Below are positions 34,118 to 42,064 of a stretch of 45,124 nt of DNA, in pieces. The stretch is from an uncultured Clostridia bacterium. Lineage in GTDB: Bacteria > Bacillota > Clostridia > Christensenellales > UBA3700. The translations under genes were made by a program, and so were the position numbers. Within the stretch, counting starts at the first letter, position 1. Each line of letters begins with the position of its first letter. The stretch is taken from NCBI GenBank assembly GCA_947175555.1, contig CAMWNK010000006.1, forward strand, positions 1 to 45,124. The letters are read 5' to 3'. Below the pieces are notes generated by a model. It did no database searches and had not been told where the DNA came from. It saw nothing but the letters and a program-made list of their open reading frames with translations.

Positions 34118-35296
34118 ATGAATAAGGTAAGATACGGAATAGTAGGTATAGGCAAGCAGGGCTATGGCTATGCTAAGAAATTGTATGCAGGCAAGGACAG
34201 TAACGCCGTGCTCGCGGCTGTATGCGATAAGGATAAAGCCAGACGGGACAAGGCCGCTGCCGAGCTCGCGGGAGTAAAGATATACGAAAATTACAAGGAT
34301 ATGCTCGATAAGAACGTAATCGACGCGGTAATAATCGACACTCCCCACTACCTGCATCCCACTATAGGCGTAGAGGCTATGGAGAGAGGATTGCACGTGC
34401 TTTCGGATAAGCCCATAGGCGTATATACCAAGGCTGTGCGTGAGCTCAACGAATGCGCGGACAGACATCCCGAGCTCAAGTTCGGAGTGCTATACAATCA
34501 GCGCACCAACAGCATGTACCGCAAGGCGCGCGACATCGTTGCGGGCGGCGAGCTGGGCGAGCTGAAGCGCATTGTGTGGATAATTACCAACTGGTACCGT
34601 CCTCAGGCATACTACGATCAGGGCGGATGGCGCGGCACTTGGGGCGGCGAAGGCGGCGGAGTGCTCATCAATCAGGACCCTCATCAGCTTGACTTGTTCA
34701 CTTGGATAGCGGGCAGAAAAATCAAAAAGGTCTGGAGCACCGCAAGGACTGTAGGCAGAGATATTAACGTCGAGAACGACGTCAGTGCGTTTTGCGAGTT
34801 CGAGGGCGGCGCAACGGGCGTATTCATCACGTCTACTCACGAGTCTCCCGGAACTAACAGACTGGAGATTACGGGCGACGGCGGTCAGATAGTCATCACC
34901 AACTCATTGCTTACAAAACTTGTCTATAAAAAGAACAAGACTATGGAGCCCGAGTACTCCGCTATCAGCGCAGAGGAGAGAAAGAAGGGCGCAGTCAAAG
35001 ATTGGACTATGCAGAAGATAGGCACCAAGACCTATAAGTACTCGCAAAAGTTAAGCGAGGTAATAGGAGGTCAGCACATCAAGGTAATACGCAACTTCTC
35101 CGAGGTGGTGCTGGGTAAGAGCAATGAGCTCATAGCCCGCGGACAGGACGGTATAATAGGTCTCGGCTTTTCCAACGCGATACATCTTTCAGGATGGACA
35201 GGCGAGGTCGTGGACTTCCCTATAGACGAAGAGAAGTATCTCAGCGAGCTCAATAAGAGAATTGAGGAGGAAAAGACCTCCGGTGTCAAGAGGTAA
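34118..35296 (+). CDS. Gfo/Idh/MocA-family oxidoreductase (paralogue 2)
   Basis: 392 aa, paralogue of the gene at 31990. Rossmann motif 'YGIVGIGKQGYGYAKKL', 'VLSDKPIGVY' (the Lys of the EKP motif is kept, with Asp for Glu), and 'GEGGGVLINQDPHQLDLFTW' containing the conserved Asp-Pro-His. 'TGVFITSTHESPGTNRLEIT' is typical of the clade. The two paralogues differ at the active-site loop (NQDPHQ here, NQCVHQ in the other), so they probably act on different positions or partners, perhaps oxidising and re-reducing the same sugar. Follows the TIM-barrel gene by 5 nt; GGAGG SD. Confidence 0.86.
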   Translation: MNKVRYGIVGIGKQGYGYAKKLYAGKDSNAVLAAVCDKDKARRDKAAAELAGVKIYENYKDMLDKNVIDAVIIDTPHYLHPTIGVEAMERGLHVLSDKPIGVYTKAVRELNECADRHPELKFGVLYNQRTNSMYRKARDIVAGGELGELKRIVWIITNWYRPQAYYDQGGWRGTWGGEGGGVLINQDPHQLDLFTWIAGRKIKKVWSTARTVGRDINVENDVSAFCEFEGGATGVFITSTHESPGTNRLEITGDGGQIVITNSLLTKLVYKKNKTMEPEYSAISAEERKKGAVKDWTMQKIGTKTYKYSQKLSEVIGGQHIKVIRNFSEVVLGKSNELIARGQDGIIGLGFSNAIHLSGWTGEVVDFPIDEEKYLSELNKRIEEEKTSGVKR

Positions 35297-35301
35297 TAGA
35301 T

Positions 35302-37224
35302 ATGCAAGTCGGGTATAAGGACGGAGCTATCGTAGCGCAGGGCAAGTTGCACGAAAAGGCGGAGTACGACGTCAGCAACAACCGTATTACAGCTCAGTTC
35401 GACGGCAGGGGAGCTATCTCCAAGTATGCCGTAATGAACAAGTATTCCGTATTCAGTAATTTTTACGCTATCATGACCGTTGACGGCAAGCCGCTCGATT
35501 ATATGTGCGACAAGCGCGTCGTAATGCTCGGCAAGAAGCAAATCACATATATCGATAAGGGCGGCGTAAATATCGTCGTTACGCAGTTCCTCGACACGGA
35601 CAATAACTGCATTTACGTTGAGTATGCCGTAGACAGCGATAGGGATACGGACTTCAAGTGCGTAGTCAACTTCGGCATCAACTATGAGTCTTATGTTACG
35701 CAGCTGCCTACCAACAGACTTTCGATAGGCAATCTTGCAAAGATAATAGGCGGACTTATTAAGAAAAAGAAGGTAAAATGCGAGACTCGCGGCGACGTGA
35801 AGAATTATCACAGCGACGTAATGGGCGATTTTTATCTCGACGTAGCGATAGGACAAGGCGGAGAGATAGGCGAGTGCGAGAGAGGCTTTTTCAATCAGTT
35901 TTCTTTAGGCGGAAAGGTGTCTGAGGGCAAGCGCGCGACGTTCCGCTACGTAATAAGCGCGGGTACTAAGGGCGACTTTACTTACTGCGATACGCTCAAG
36001 GCGTTTTATAATTTCGATAAGGCGCTCGTATCGGCGGATAAGTATGCCGCTTCGCTCAAGTGCCCCGTCAAGCTCGAGGGCGAATTCCTCAACGCATACT
36101 ATAAGTCGCTTCTCAACTGTTCGCTCTCCAACTACAAAGAGCTGGGCAAGTTCAAGGGCTTTTTAGCAGGTATAGTGTATCAATTCCCCGCCCGTACATA
36201 TTACAGAGACGCGTATTGGACTGTGCTATCGGTATTGCCTGTGCGTCCCGACTTGGTGCGCAACGAGATAGTTACTCTTGCGCGCGGAATAGACGGCAAG
36301 GGCGAGTGTCCTTCCGCAGTCAAGTTCAACTTTAAGAATTATTGGGGTAATCACTATGATTCTCCCTCTTTCTATGTTATAATGCTGTACGACTACGTAG
36401 CGCATACGGGCGATAGGTCCGTGCTTGATGTCAAGTGCGCAGGCGGTACGTGTCTGAGCGCAGCGCATAAGGTCATGCGCCGTCTGCTCAAGGAAGTGGA
36501 TTCTACGGGACTGCTCGTAAAGGGCGGCAAGTACAACAGGCGCGACTGGTGCGATAATGTCTTCCGCGGCGGATACGTTACTTACGACGAGGCTTTGTAT
36601 GCGCGCGCGCTGTTCGCGATGAGCGAGCTGTACCGCATTAAAGAAGACAAGAGCCTTTCTCAAGAATATAAGGATAGATATCTCAAGGTTAAGGATGCTA
36701 TCAATACCATGCTTTGGGATGAAGAGAAGGGCTGGTACGTCAACTATAAGGACGGCGACTTTATCGAGGACAATCTTTCAATCGATACTGTTGTGTGCGT
36801 ACTTTACGATATAGCGGACGGCGAGAGGGCAAGGCGTATGCTGTCGGCAATGGAGAGACTGCTCGAGTCTAAGAACAATACCAAGCAGGGCGCGGGAGAT
36901 TGGGGCACATTATGCGTGTATCCCTTCTATAAGAATGCTGAGCATATCGTGCAGAAGTCGTCTTTGCCTTATTATTACCACAACGGCGGAGATTGGCCGT
37001 ATCTCTCGTGTATGTATGCCTATGCCAAGCTGATGTACGGCATGGACTACTCTTATCCGCTTACAAGGTGGTTTGAGTATAACATAGAGCAGGGCAATTA
37101 TACGCCCATAGAGTTTTTCTCGCCCGTGCATCCCAAGGGCTCGCTGCTTCAGGCGTGGAGCTCTACAGGCGCGTTTGTACTCAGTTATCCGGACGGAGAC
37201 TTTTTCCGTAAGACGATCGTGTGA
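35302..37224 (+). CDS. Six-hairpin glycosidase-like protein, family not assigned
   Basis: 640 aa, no signal peptide, so cytoplasmic. The N-terminal 250 residues are beta-sandwich-like; the rest looks like an (alpha/alpha)6 barrel as in amylo-alpha-1,6-glucosidase, GH63 or related clan members. Suggestive stretches: 'YYRDAYWTVLSVLPV' (about residue 300), 'WGNHYDSPSFYVIMLYDYV', 'NRRDWCDNVFRGGYVTYDEAL' (about 413-433), 'GAGDWGTLCVYPF', and 'YYHNGGDWPYLSCMYAYAKL' (about 558-577). Candidate acid/base residues include the Asp/Glu in these stretches. The fold is inferred from pattern, not from an exact family match. It may hydrolyse a short imported glycoside, perhaps after or instead of oxidation by the neighbouring enzymes. 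Start ATG with AAGAGGTAA, 5 nt after paralogue 2. Confidence 0.7.
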   Translation: MQVGYKDGAIVAQGKLHEKAEYDVSNNRITAQFDGRGAISKYAVMNKYSVFSNFYAIMTVDGKPLDYMCDKRVVMLGKKQITYIDKGGVNIVVTQFLDTDNNCIYVEYAVDSDRDTDFKCVVNFGINYESYVTQLPTNRLSIGNLAKIIGGLIKKKKVKCETRGDVKNYHSDVMGDFYLDVAIGQGGEIGECERGFFNQFSLGGKVSEGKRATFRYVISAGTKGDFTYCDTLKAFYNFDKALVSADKYAASLKCPVKLEGEFLNAYYKSLLNCSLSNYKELGKFKGFLAGIVYQFPARTYYRDAYWTVLSVLPVRPDLVRNEIVTLARGIDGKGECPSAVKFNFKNYWGNHYDSPSFYVIMLYDYVAHTGDRSVLDVKCAGGTCLSAAHKVMRRLLKEVDSTGLLVKGGKYNRRDWCDNVFRGGYVTYDEALYARALFAMSELYRIKEDKSLSQEYKDRYLKVKDAINTMLWDEEKGWYVNYKDGDFIEDNLSIDTVVCVLYDIADGERARRMLSAMERLLESKNNTKQGAGDWGTLCVYPFYKNAEHIVQKSSLPYYYHNGGDWPYLSCMYAYAKLMYGMDYSYPLTRWFEYNIEQGNYTPIEFFSPVHPKGSLLQAWSSTGAFVLSYPDGDFFRKTIV

Positions 37225-37251
37225 TCGCATATATGATAGGAGGTAAATTAG

Positions 37252-38796
37252 GTGGAAAATACTTTGGAAGAGCCTAAGGCTATCGTCCCCGAAGAAGATA
37301 GCGCGGAGGGCGCGGACGAGGAACTCATTAACCGTAAGTATCTTACTGTTAAGGATTACATATTCTTCTCCATGGCGCAGTTCGCAAGTTCGGCTATTAC
37401 GGGACTTGTTCAGGGCTATCTGCTATTCTACTATACGGTGTGTGTGGGTATCGCGCCTACTGCGGTGGGTACGATGTTCCTCGTATCCAAGATATTCGAC
37501 GCGCTCAACGATCCATTGATGGGCGCAATAGTCGATAGGACGCGTACACGCTGGGGTAAGATGAGACCTTATCTCATATTCGGCTCCGTGCCGTGGGGCG
37601 TGCTTGCAATCGCGCTGTTTATACCCGTTACGGGCTTTAGCTCAGGCGGTAAGATAGCATATATGTACATCACGTATCTTGCGTATACGGTCATGGGTAC
37701 GCTCGTAGGCGTCCCTATGGGCGGCTTGCCCGCGGTGGCATCTCCCAACATGCACGAGCGTTCCAAGTTGATATCTATATCGCGTACGGTAGGCTCGGTA
37801 GGAGAGCAGAGCGCGCTGGTGCTGATATCGCTGGGCTTGCTGTTCAGTCAGAATTATACAGCCGTATATCTTATCGTCGCAATAGTCATCGGCGTGCTCG
37901 GTACGCTTTTCCAGATACTGGGAGGTATCTCTATAAAGGAGCGACTCGAGCCGACTATAGAAAAGCCGCATTTCTTAGACGGCTTTAAGTACATGTTTAA
38001 GAATAAGCAGTTTTTCCTGCTGATTTTATCCAACCTGCTCACATTCTTCCGCAACCTCGTATCGGCGGCAATCATATACGTAGTCAACTACATATTCAAT
38101 AACGGTTCGTTGCAGATATGGTTCTCGCTCCCGGGCGCAATCGCCTCTATGATAGGTATGTTGCTTGCGCCTCAGCTAAAGAAGAAGATGGACTCCAAGA
38201 AGTTATTCATACTCGCTACGATATGGCACTCCGTTGCGCTTGCGCTCGTATTTATGGTATACATGGTAGGCGGCACGCAGTGGTATACGATAGCTGCGAT
38301 AATGTTTATAGCCATGATGCCCGTGGGTATTCTCAACGTCGTCCCGCACCTTATGGCCACGGATACAATAGACTATTGGGAAGAAAAGACGGGCAACCGT
38401 TGCGAGGGTATTACCTTCGCACTTATGTCGCTGCGTAGCAAGGTCTCCAGCGCGTTTAAGGATTACTTCCTTGCTTGGTTGCTTGCATTCTTTATGTTCT
38501 CGCAACCGCTCAGCTTCCTCTCGGGGCATAAGCCGGTACAGTCGGAGTTCACTAAGTCGGGATTGTTCCTTATGTATACGCTCATTCCCGCAGTGCTCAA
38601 TCTCATATCTATAGTGCCCATGCTGTTCTATAAGCTGTCGGGTAAGAAGATGGTCGAGATACAGAGCAAACTTGCTCAGCGTAGAGAGCAGGAGAAGGCA
38701 GAGCTTGACGGAACGGTGGACGGCGGTACAATCGCCGCGGTTTCGGATGCCGTTGCCGCAGGCACGTTGCATATAGACGGGGAGGACATGGAGTAA
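37252..38796 (+). CDS. GPH-family glycoside/hexuronide:cation symporter
   Basis: Twelve-helix major facilitator of the glycoside-pentoside-hexuronide:cation symporter family. The hallmark of loop 2-3 is clear: 'KIFDALNDPLMGAIVDRTRTRWGKMRPYL' region (about residues 83-111), as in MelB, UidB and XylP. 514 aa is longer than usual because of acidic N-terminal (about 30 aa) and C-terminal (about 50 aa) extensions; no EIIA-like domain is present. It is the only sugar importer in the inositol/uronate region, so it may carry an intact glycoside. Start is a GTG with AGGAGGT 8 nt upstream; its stop overlaps the next ATG by one base (TAATG). Confidence 0.9.
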   Translation: MENTLEEPKAIVPEEDSAEGADEELINRKYLTVKDYIFFSMAQFASSAITGLVQGYLLFYYTVCVGIAPTAVGTMFLVSKIFDALNDPLMGAIVDRTRTRWGKMRPYLIFGSVPWGVLAIALFIPVTGFSSGGKIAYMYITYLAYTVMGTLVGVPMGGLPAVASPNMHERSKLISISRTVGSVGEQSALVLISLGLLFSQNYTAVYLIVAIVIGVLGTLFQILGGISIKERLEPTIEKPHFLDGFKYMFKNKQFFLLILSNLLTFFRNLVSAAIIYVVNYIFNNGSLQIWFSLPGAIASMIGMLLAPQLKKKMDSKKLFILATIWHSVALALVFMVYMVGGTQWYTIAAIMFIAMMPVGILNVVPHLMATDTIDYWEEKTGNRCEGITFALMSLRSKVSSAFKDYFLAWLLAFFMFSQPLSFLSGHKPVQSEFTKSGLFLMYTLIPAVLNLISIVPMLFYKLSGKKMVEIQSKLAQRREQEKAELDGTVDGGTIAAVSDAVAAGTLHIDGEDME

Positions 38797-39767
38797 TGAA
38801 GAAGAAGTTATCGCTTATATTGATAGCCGTCGCGCTTATTCTCTCCGTAGTGGGCATAGCAGCTTGCAGCGGCTCGGAACAGGCCTTTTATGACGGATTG
38901 ATTAAGGACGCTCGCAAGGCGGAAGAGGGACTTTCCAAGATGTATACCGCCATGGCAGAGCGTAGCTATTATTCCGATTTTGACGTAATATACACGTATC
39001 ACGACAACGTATCGCGCGGTACTCCCGACAAGGAAGGATGGGTGAACAGCGATATTACCGATTGGTACGTGCAGATAGCGCAGGTACGTATTATCGTCAG
39101 TCTCGGCGAGGACGGAGCTGTGAGTTATTACAGCAAAGTTACTATATTCAATGAGATGACGGATGGACACTATGACGACGTCAAGGGCAAGAGGGATTTC
39201 GTAAAGGCGCTCGAGGGCGAGATATGGATGGATTCTCAAGGAGTATATAGTGTATATTACGATGCCGAAGGCAATAAGACGGCGCGTGTCGACCTGCCCA
39301 ATGTATACGTCGGCGAGTACGATATAGACGCTCTGCTTACACTTTGGCCTGCAATGACGCAGAGATATTCCGACTTAGAGGACGACCTCGGAGACATTAC
39401 GCAGGCTACTTACGGATTTAAGCTGTACTGCAATCTCTGTCAGCTGGGATTGAGATACGTATATGACCTCGACGGCAACATGGTAGACAGCTGGCACAGC
39501 GATGAGGTAAGCAGCGGATACGGCGACGACCTCTCTTATGACTGGAACAAGGTCAGCGGACTTGACAACGTAAGGCTGTCGGTTACCTCGGACACAGCTC
39601 ACGTTATCGATAAGTTCGAGCTTTTTACCGAGCGCGTACTTGCTTACTATCAGGCTAAGAACGAGGTGGACAAGACCTTGGTACTCAAAGCCGATGTATG
39701 GGCTAAGACTCAGATCACCGTCGATATTAAGACTAAGGACGTGCCCGCTATACCCGATAAGGCATAA
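38796..39767 (+). CDS. Predicted lipoprotein of unknown function, coupled to the symporter
   Basis: 323 aa with a lipoprotein signal: 'MKKKLSLILIAVALILSVVGIAACSGS' (lipobox IAAC, Cys near 24). The rest is acidic with Tyr/Trp-rich, beta-type segments ('WYVQIAQVRIIVSLGEDGAV', 'GVYSVYYDAEGNKTARVDL'). No binding-protein or enzyme motif recognised. It overlaps the GPH symporter by one base and ends the operon. The other lipoprotein (10644) has a similar position at the end of a sugar-catabolic unit, but I see no convincing sequence similarity. It may be a surface glycoside-binding or sensing protein; this is inference. Confidence 0.72.
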   Translation: MKKKLSLILIAVALILSVVGIAACSGSEQAFYDGLIKDARKAEEGLSKMYTAMAERSYYSDFDVIYTYHDNVSRGTPDKEGWVNSDITDWYVQIAQVRIIVSLGEDGAVSYYSKVTIFNEMTDGHYDDVKGKRDFVKALEGEIWMDSQGVYSVYYDAEGNKTARVDLPNVYVGEYDIDALLTLWPAMTQRYSDLEDDLGDITQATYGFKLYCNLCQLGLRYVYDLDGNMVDSWHSDEVSSGYGDDLSYDWNKVSGLDNVRLSVTSDTAHVIDKFELFTERVLAYYQAKNEVDKTLVLKADVWAKTQITVDIKTKDVPAIPDKA

Positions 39768-39793
39768 TACCGATATTAATATCAATCAAGACT

Positions 39794-39826
39794 CGGCGCG
39801 CTCCAACTTACGGGCGCGCTGTTTTT
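39794..39826 (+). terminator. Terminator of the symporter operon
   Basis: CGGCGCGC / GCGCGCTG (one G-U pair, extendable inward by a U-G and C-G pair) followed by TTTTT. It lies 27 nt after the lipoprotein stop. Confidence 0.82.
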
Positions 39827-40078
39827 AGATGAGTATTATTTGTTATATGTAGAGGTAGTCGACTTGCTAATACGTTTTAGTAAACTAAGTCTCGCTCGAT
39901 ACCGCTTGTCTCATGATGTCCGACAGTCGTGTCTGCCCATACTTTCATCTATGCTATGTTAAGTATAAGACTTGATGCGGTTGGCGTGATTATTATATAT
40001 TGATTAATTTTCTTGTAAATATTGCGATGCCGCGCCGCCGCTTGTTAAAGATATCTGTAAAGTGGTAAAATATATATT
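39827..40078. other. Gene-free stretch between the symporter operon and uvrC
   Basis: About 250 nt with no supported ORF or RNA. A candidate promoter for uvrC lies at its end (40048-40071); nothing else stands out. Confidence 0.5.
40042..40071 (+). promoter_or_regulatory. Candidate promoter for uvrC, nearly leaderless
   Basis: TTGTTA (40042-40047), 18 nt, TAAAAT (40066-40071). The -10 ends only 7 nt before the uvrC ATG, so transcription would start at or next to the start codon; there is no good SD. Confidence 0.45.
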
Positions 40079-41920
40079 ATGAACGAAGCGTTGAGACTTA
40101 AGATTAGAGATTTACCCAAGAGCAGCGGAGTATATATCATGTATTCCGAGTCGGGGCAAATACTTTATATCGGTAAGGCGAAGGTACTGAAAAATAGGGT
40201 AAGCCAGTACTTCAACGCGGGCGTTAAGACGGATAAGGTAGCTGCAATGGTGTCTAAGATACACACGTTCGACTACATTATCACGCGCAACGAGGTGGAG
40301 GCCCTCGTACTTGAAAACAATCTTATCAAGAAGCATAAGCCCCCTTACAACATATTACTTAAGGACGACAAGTCGTATCCATTTATCCGCATTGACGTGA
40401 AGTCGGATTTTCCGCGTATAGAAATCGTACGCAAGCTGCGCAATGACGGCGCAAGATATTTCGGTCCCTACATGCAAGGCATAGGATTTAAGGATATATC
40501 GGAGCTCATATATTCCGCATTCAGTTTGCGCTCTTGCCGTCTGGATATGAATAGGATACCGCGCTCGCACCGTCCCTGTCTCAATTACCATATCGGCAGA
40601 TGTATGGCGCCTTGCTCGGGGAGCGTAAGCAAGGAAGAGTATCGCACCGTTGTGGATGAGGTAATCTCCTTTTTAAGCGGCAATGATAAGAAGGTAGGCT
40701 CTATACTCGAGTCTAAGATGTTAGAGGCGTCGGAGCGCGAGGATTACGAGCTTGCGCTGTGGTATAAGGATAAGCTCGAGGTGCTCTCCAAGCTCGTAAG
40801 GCGTCAGGTTACGGCGCTGCCTAAAGACTATAATATGGATATATTCGCTATAGCAGGCAGCGGGCTTAATACCGTCATAGCCACCCTGTACGTTCGGGCG
40901 GGCAAACTCGTGGGCGGCGATAAGCAAAGCATTACGGACGTATCGGTAGACGACGGCGTAGCGCTTTCGTCGTTCATCTCGCGCTATTACGACAGCATAG
41001 GATATGTGGCGGACGAGATAGTTACGTCAATAGATGTGGACGGAGAGGAAGCTCTTGCCGAGTATCTTAGTTCTCTTAAGGGCAGAAAGGTCAATATCGT
41101 ATGTCCTAAGCAGGGCGTAAGACGGCAGCTTGCGGATATGGCGGTAGCCAATGCTACGGATTATCTTGAAAAGTCGCTGTCGTTGCAAGAGCGTAAAGAT
41201 AATATGACAGTGGGCGCGGTTATGCAACTTGCGGAGCTGCTCAATCTCAAGCGTCTGCCTTTGCGCATGGAGTGCTACGATATTTCGCACATCAGCGGCA
41301 CGGATAAAGTGGCGTCGATGGTAGTATTCACGGACGGTATGCCCGACAGGTCGCATTATCGCAAGTTCCGTATCAAGAGCGTCGAGGGCAACGACGATTT
41401 TGCCAGTCTGCAAGAGACGCTAAAGCGCAGACTCAAGCGACTTACGGACGGGGATAGCGACGTCAGTCTCGGCACAAAACCCGATTTGATAATTATAGAC
41501 GGCGGCAAGGGGCAGCTCAGTTCCGTCATGGAGATAGCGGAAGCTACCGACGTCGACGTGCAGTTTATTTCGCTTGCCAAGCGGGAAGAGGAAGTATTCC
41601 TTCCGCACAATTCCCTGCCCGTAATTTTGCCGCGCGACAGCTATGCGCTCAAGCTGTTGCAGAGGATAAGAGACGAGGCGCACCGCTTTGCAATCACGTT
41701 CCATCGCAATACCAGGGGCAAGAGGATGTCTCACTCCACGCTTGAGAATATCGACGGCGTTGGCGCGGTTAAGGCAAAAAAATTGCTCAAGGCGTTCAGA
41801 AGCATGGCGGCTATCAAGTGCGCAACAGTCCCCGAGCTCGAGAGCGTGATAGACAAGCGCGCCGCCGCGGCTGTATACGAAGCGTATCACGGCGCAGAGG
41901 GTACGGACGTAATCAATTGA
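40079..41920 (+). CDS. uvrC: Excinuclease ABC subunit C
   Basis: Nucleotide-excision-repair nuclease that makes both incisions around UvrAB-bound lesions. 613 aa. GIY-YIG nuclease domain at residues 12-95 ('GVYIMYSESGQILYIGKAK'); a cysteine group 'SCRLDMNRIPRSHRPCLNY' and 'GRCMAPCSG' near 155-182, the cysteines reported to hold an Fe-S cluster in some UvrC proteins; a UVR motif near 205-240; the RNase H-like domain from about 370 ('ECYDISHISGTDKVASMVVF', 'IIIDGGKGQL'); and tandem HhH near the end ('LENIDGVGAVKAKKLLKAF'). The start ATG fits the family N-terminus and has no clear SD. It starts a group ending with hprK and membrane protein genes. Confidence 0.96.
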   Translation: MNEALRLKIRDLPKSSGVYIMYSESGQILYIGKAKVLKNRVSQYFNAGVKTDKVAAMVSKIHTFDYIITRNEVEALVLENNLIKKHKPPYNILLKDDKSYPFIRIDVKSDFPRIEIVRKLRNDGARYFGPYMQGIGFKDISELIYSAFSLRSCRLDMNRIPRSHRPCLNYHIGRCMAPCSGSVSKEEYRTVVDEVISFLSGNDKKVGSILESKMLEASEREDYELALWYKDKLEVLSKLVRRQVTALPKDYNMDIFAIAGSGLNTVIATLYVRAGKLVGGDKQSITDVSVDDGVALSSFISRYYDSIGYVADEIVTSIDVDGEEALAEYLSSLKGRKVNIVCPKQGVRRQLADMAVANATDYLEKSLSLQERKDNMTVGAVMQLAELLNLKRLPLRMECYDISHISGTDKVASMVVFTDGMPDRSHYRKFRIKSVEGNDDFASLQETLKRRLKRLTDGDSDVSLGTKPDLIIIDGGKGQLSSVMEIAEATDVDVQFISLAKREEEVFLPHNSLPVILPRDSYALKLLQRIRDEAHRFAITFHRNTRGKRMSHSTLENIDGVGAVKAKKLLKAFRSMAAIKCATVPELESVIDKRAAAAVYEAYHGAEGTDVIN

Positions 41921-42064
41921 TAGCTTTGCAAGCGTCTAAGTTTTTTTTGCTTGATAACGGATTATTTTTAGGGCGCGCGGAGTATATCTGTAAGATATAA
42001 CGCGCAATACGTCTATGACGCTCGGCTTGACTTTGACTATAATAATGTATATATTATAAAGTAT
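41921..42064. other. Intergenic region uvrC-HAD with an imperfect hairpin
   Basis: A weak hairpin GCTT-TGC-AAGC (41925-41935) precedes an eight-T run (41941-41948), a poor terminator candidate. A second structure, GCGCG...TATATC-TGTAA-GATATA...CGCGC (41975-42005), pairs well but lacks a T-tract; it may be a leader or operator element. A promoter for the next gene follows. Confidence 0.4.
42027..42055 (+). promoter_or_regulatory. Candidate promoter for the HAD gene, nearly leaderless
   Basis: TTGACT (42027-42032), 17 nt, TATATT (42050-42055); a second TTGACT (42033-42038) with 16 nt to TATAAA (42055-42060) overlaps it. Either would start the transcript within a few bases of the ATG at 42065. 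Confidence 0.5.

Noticed and set aside
35071-35856. 261-aa minus-strand ORF
   Set aside because: Spans the junction of two well-supported plus-strand genes and has no recognisable motif.
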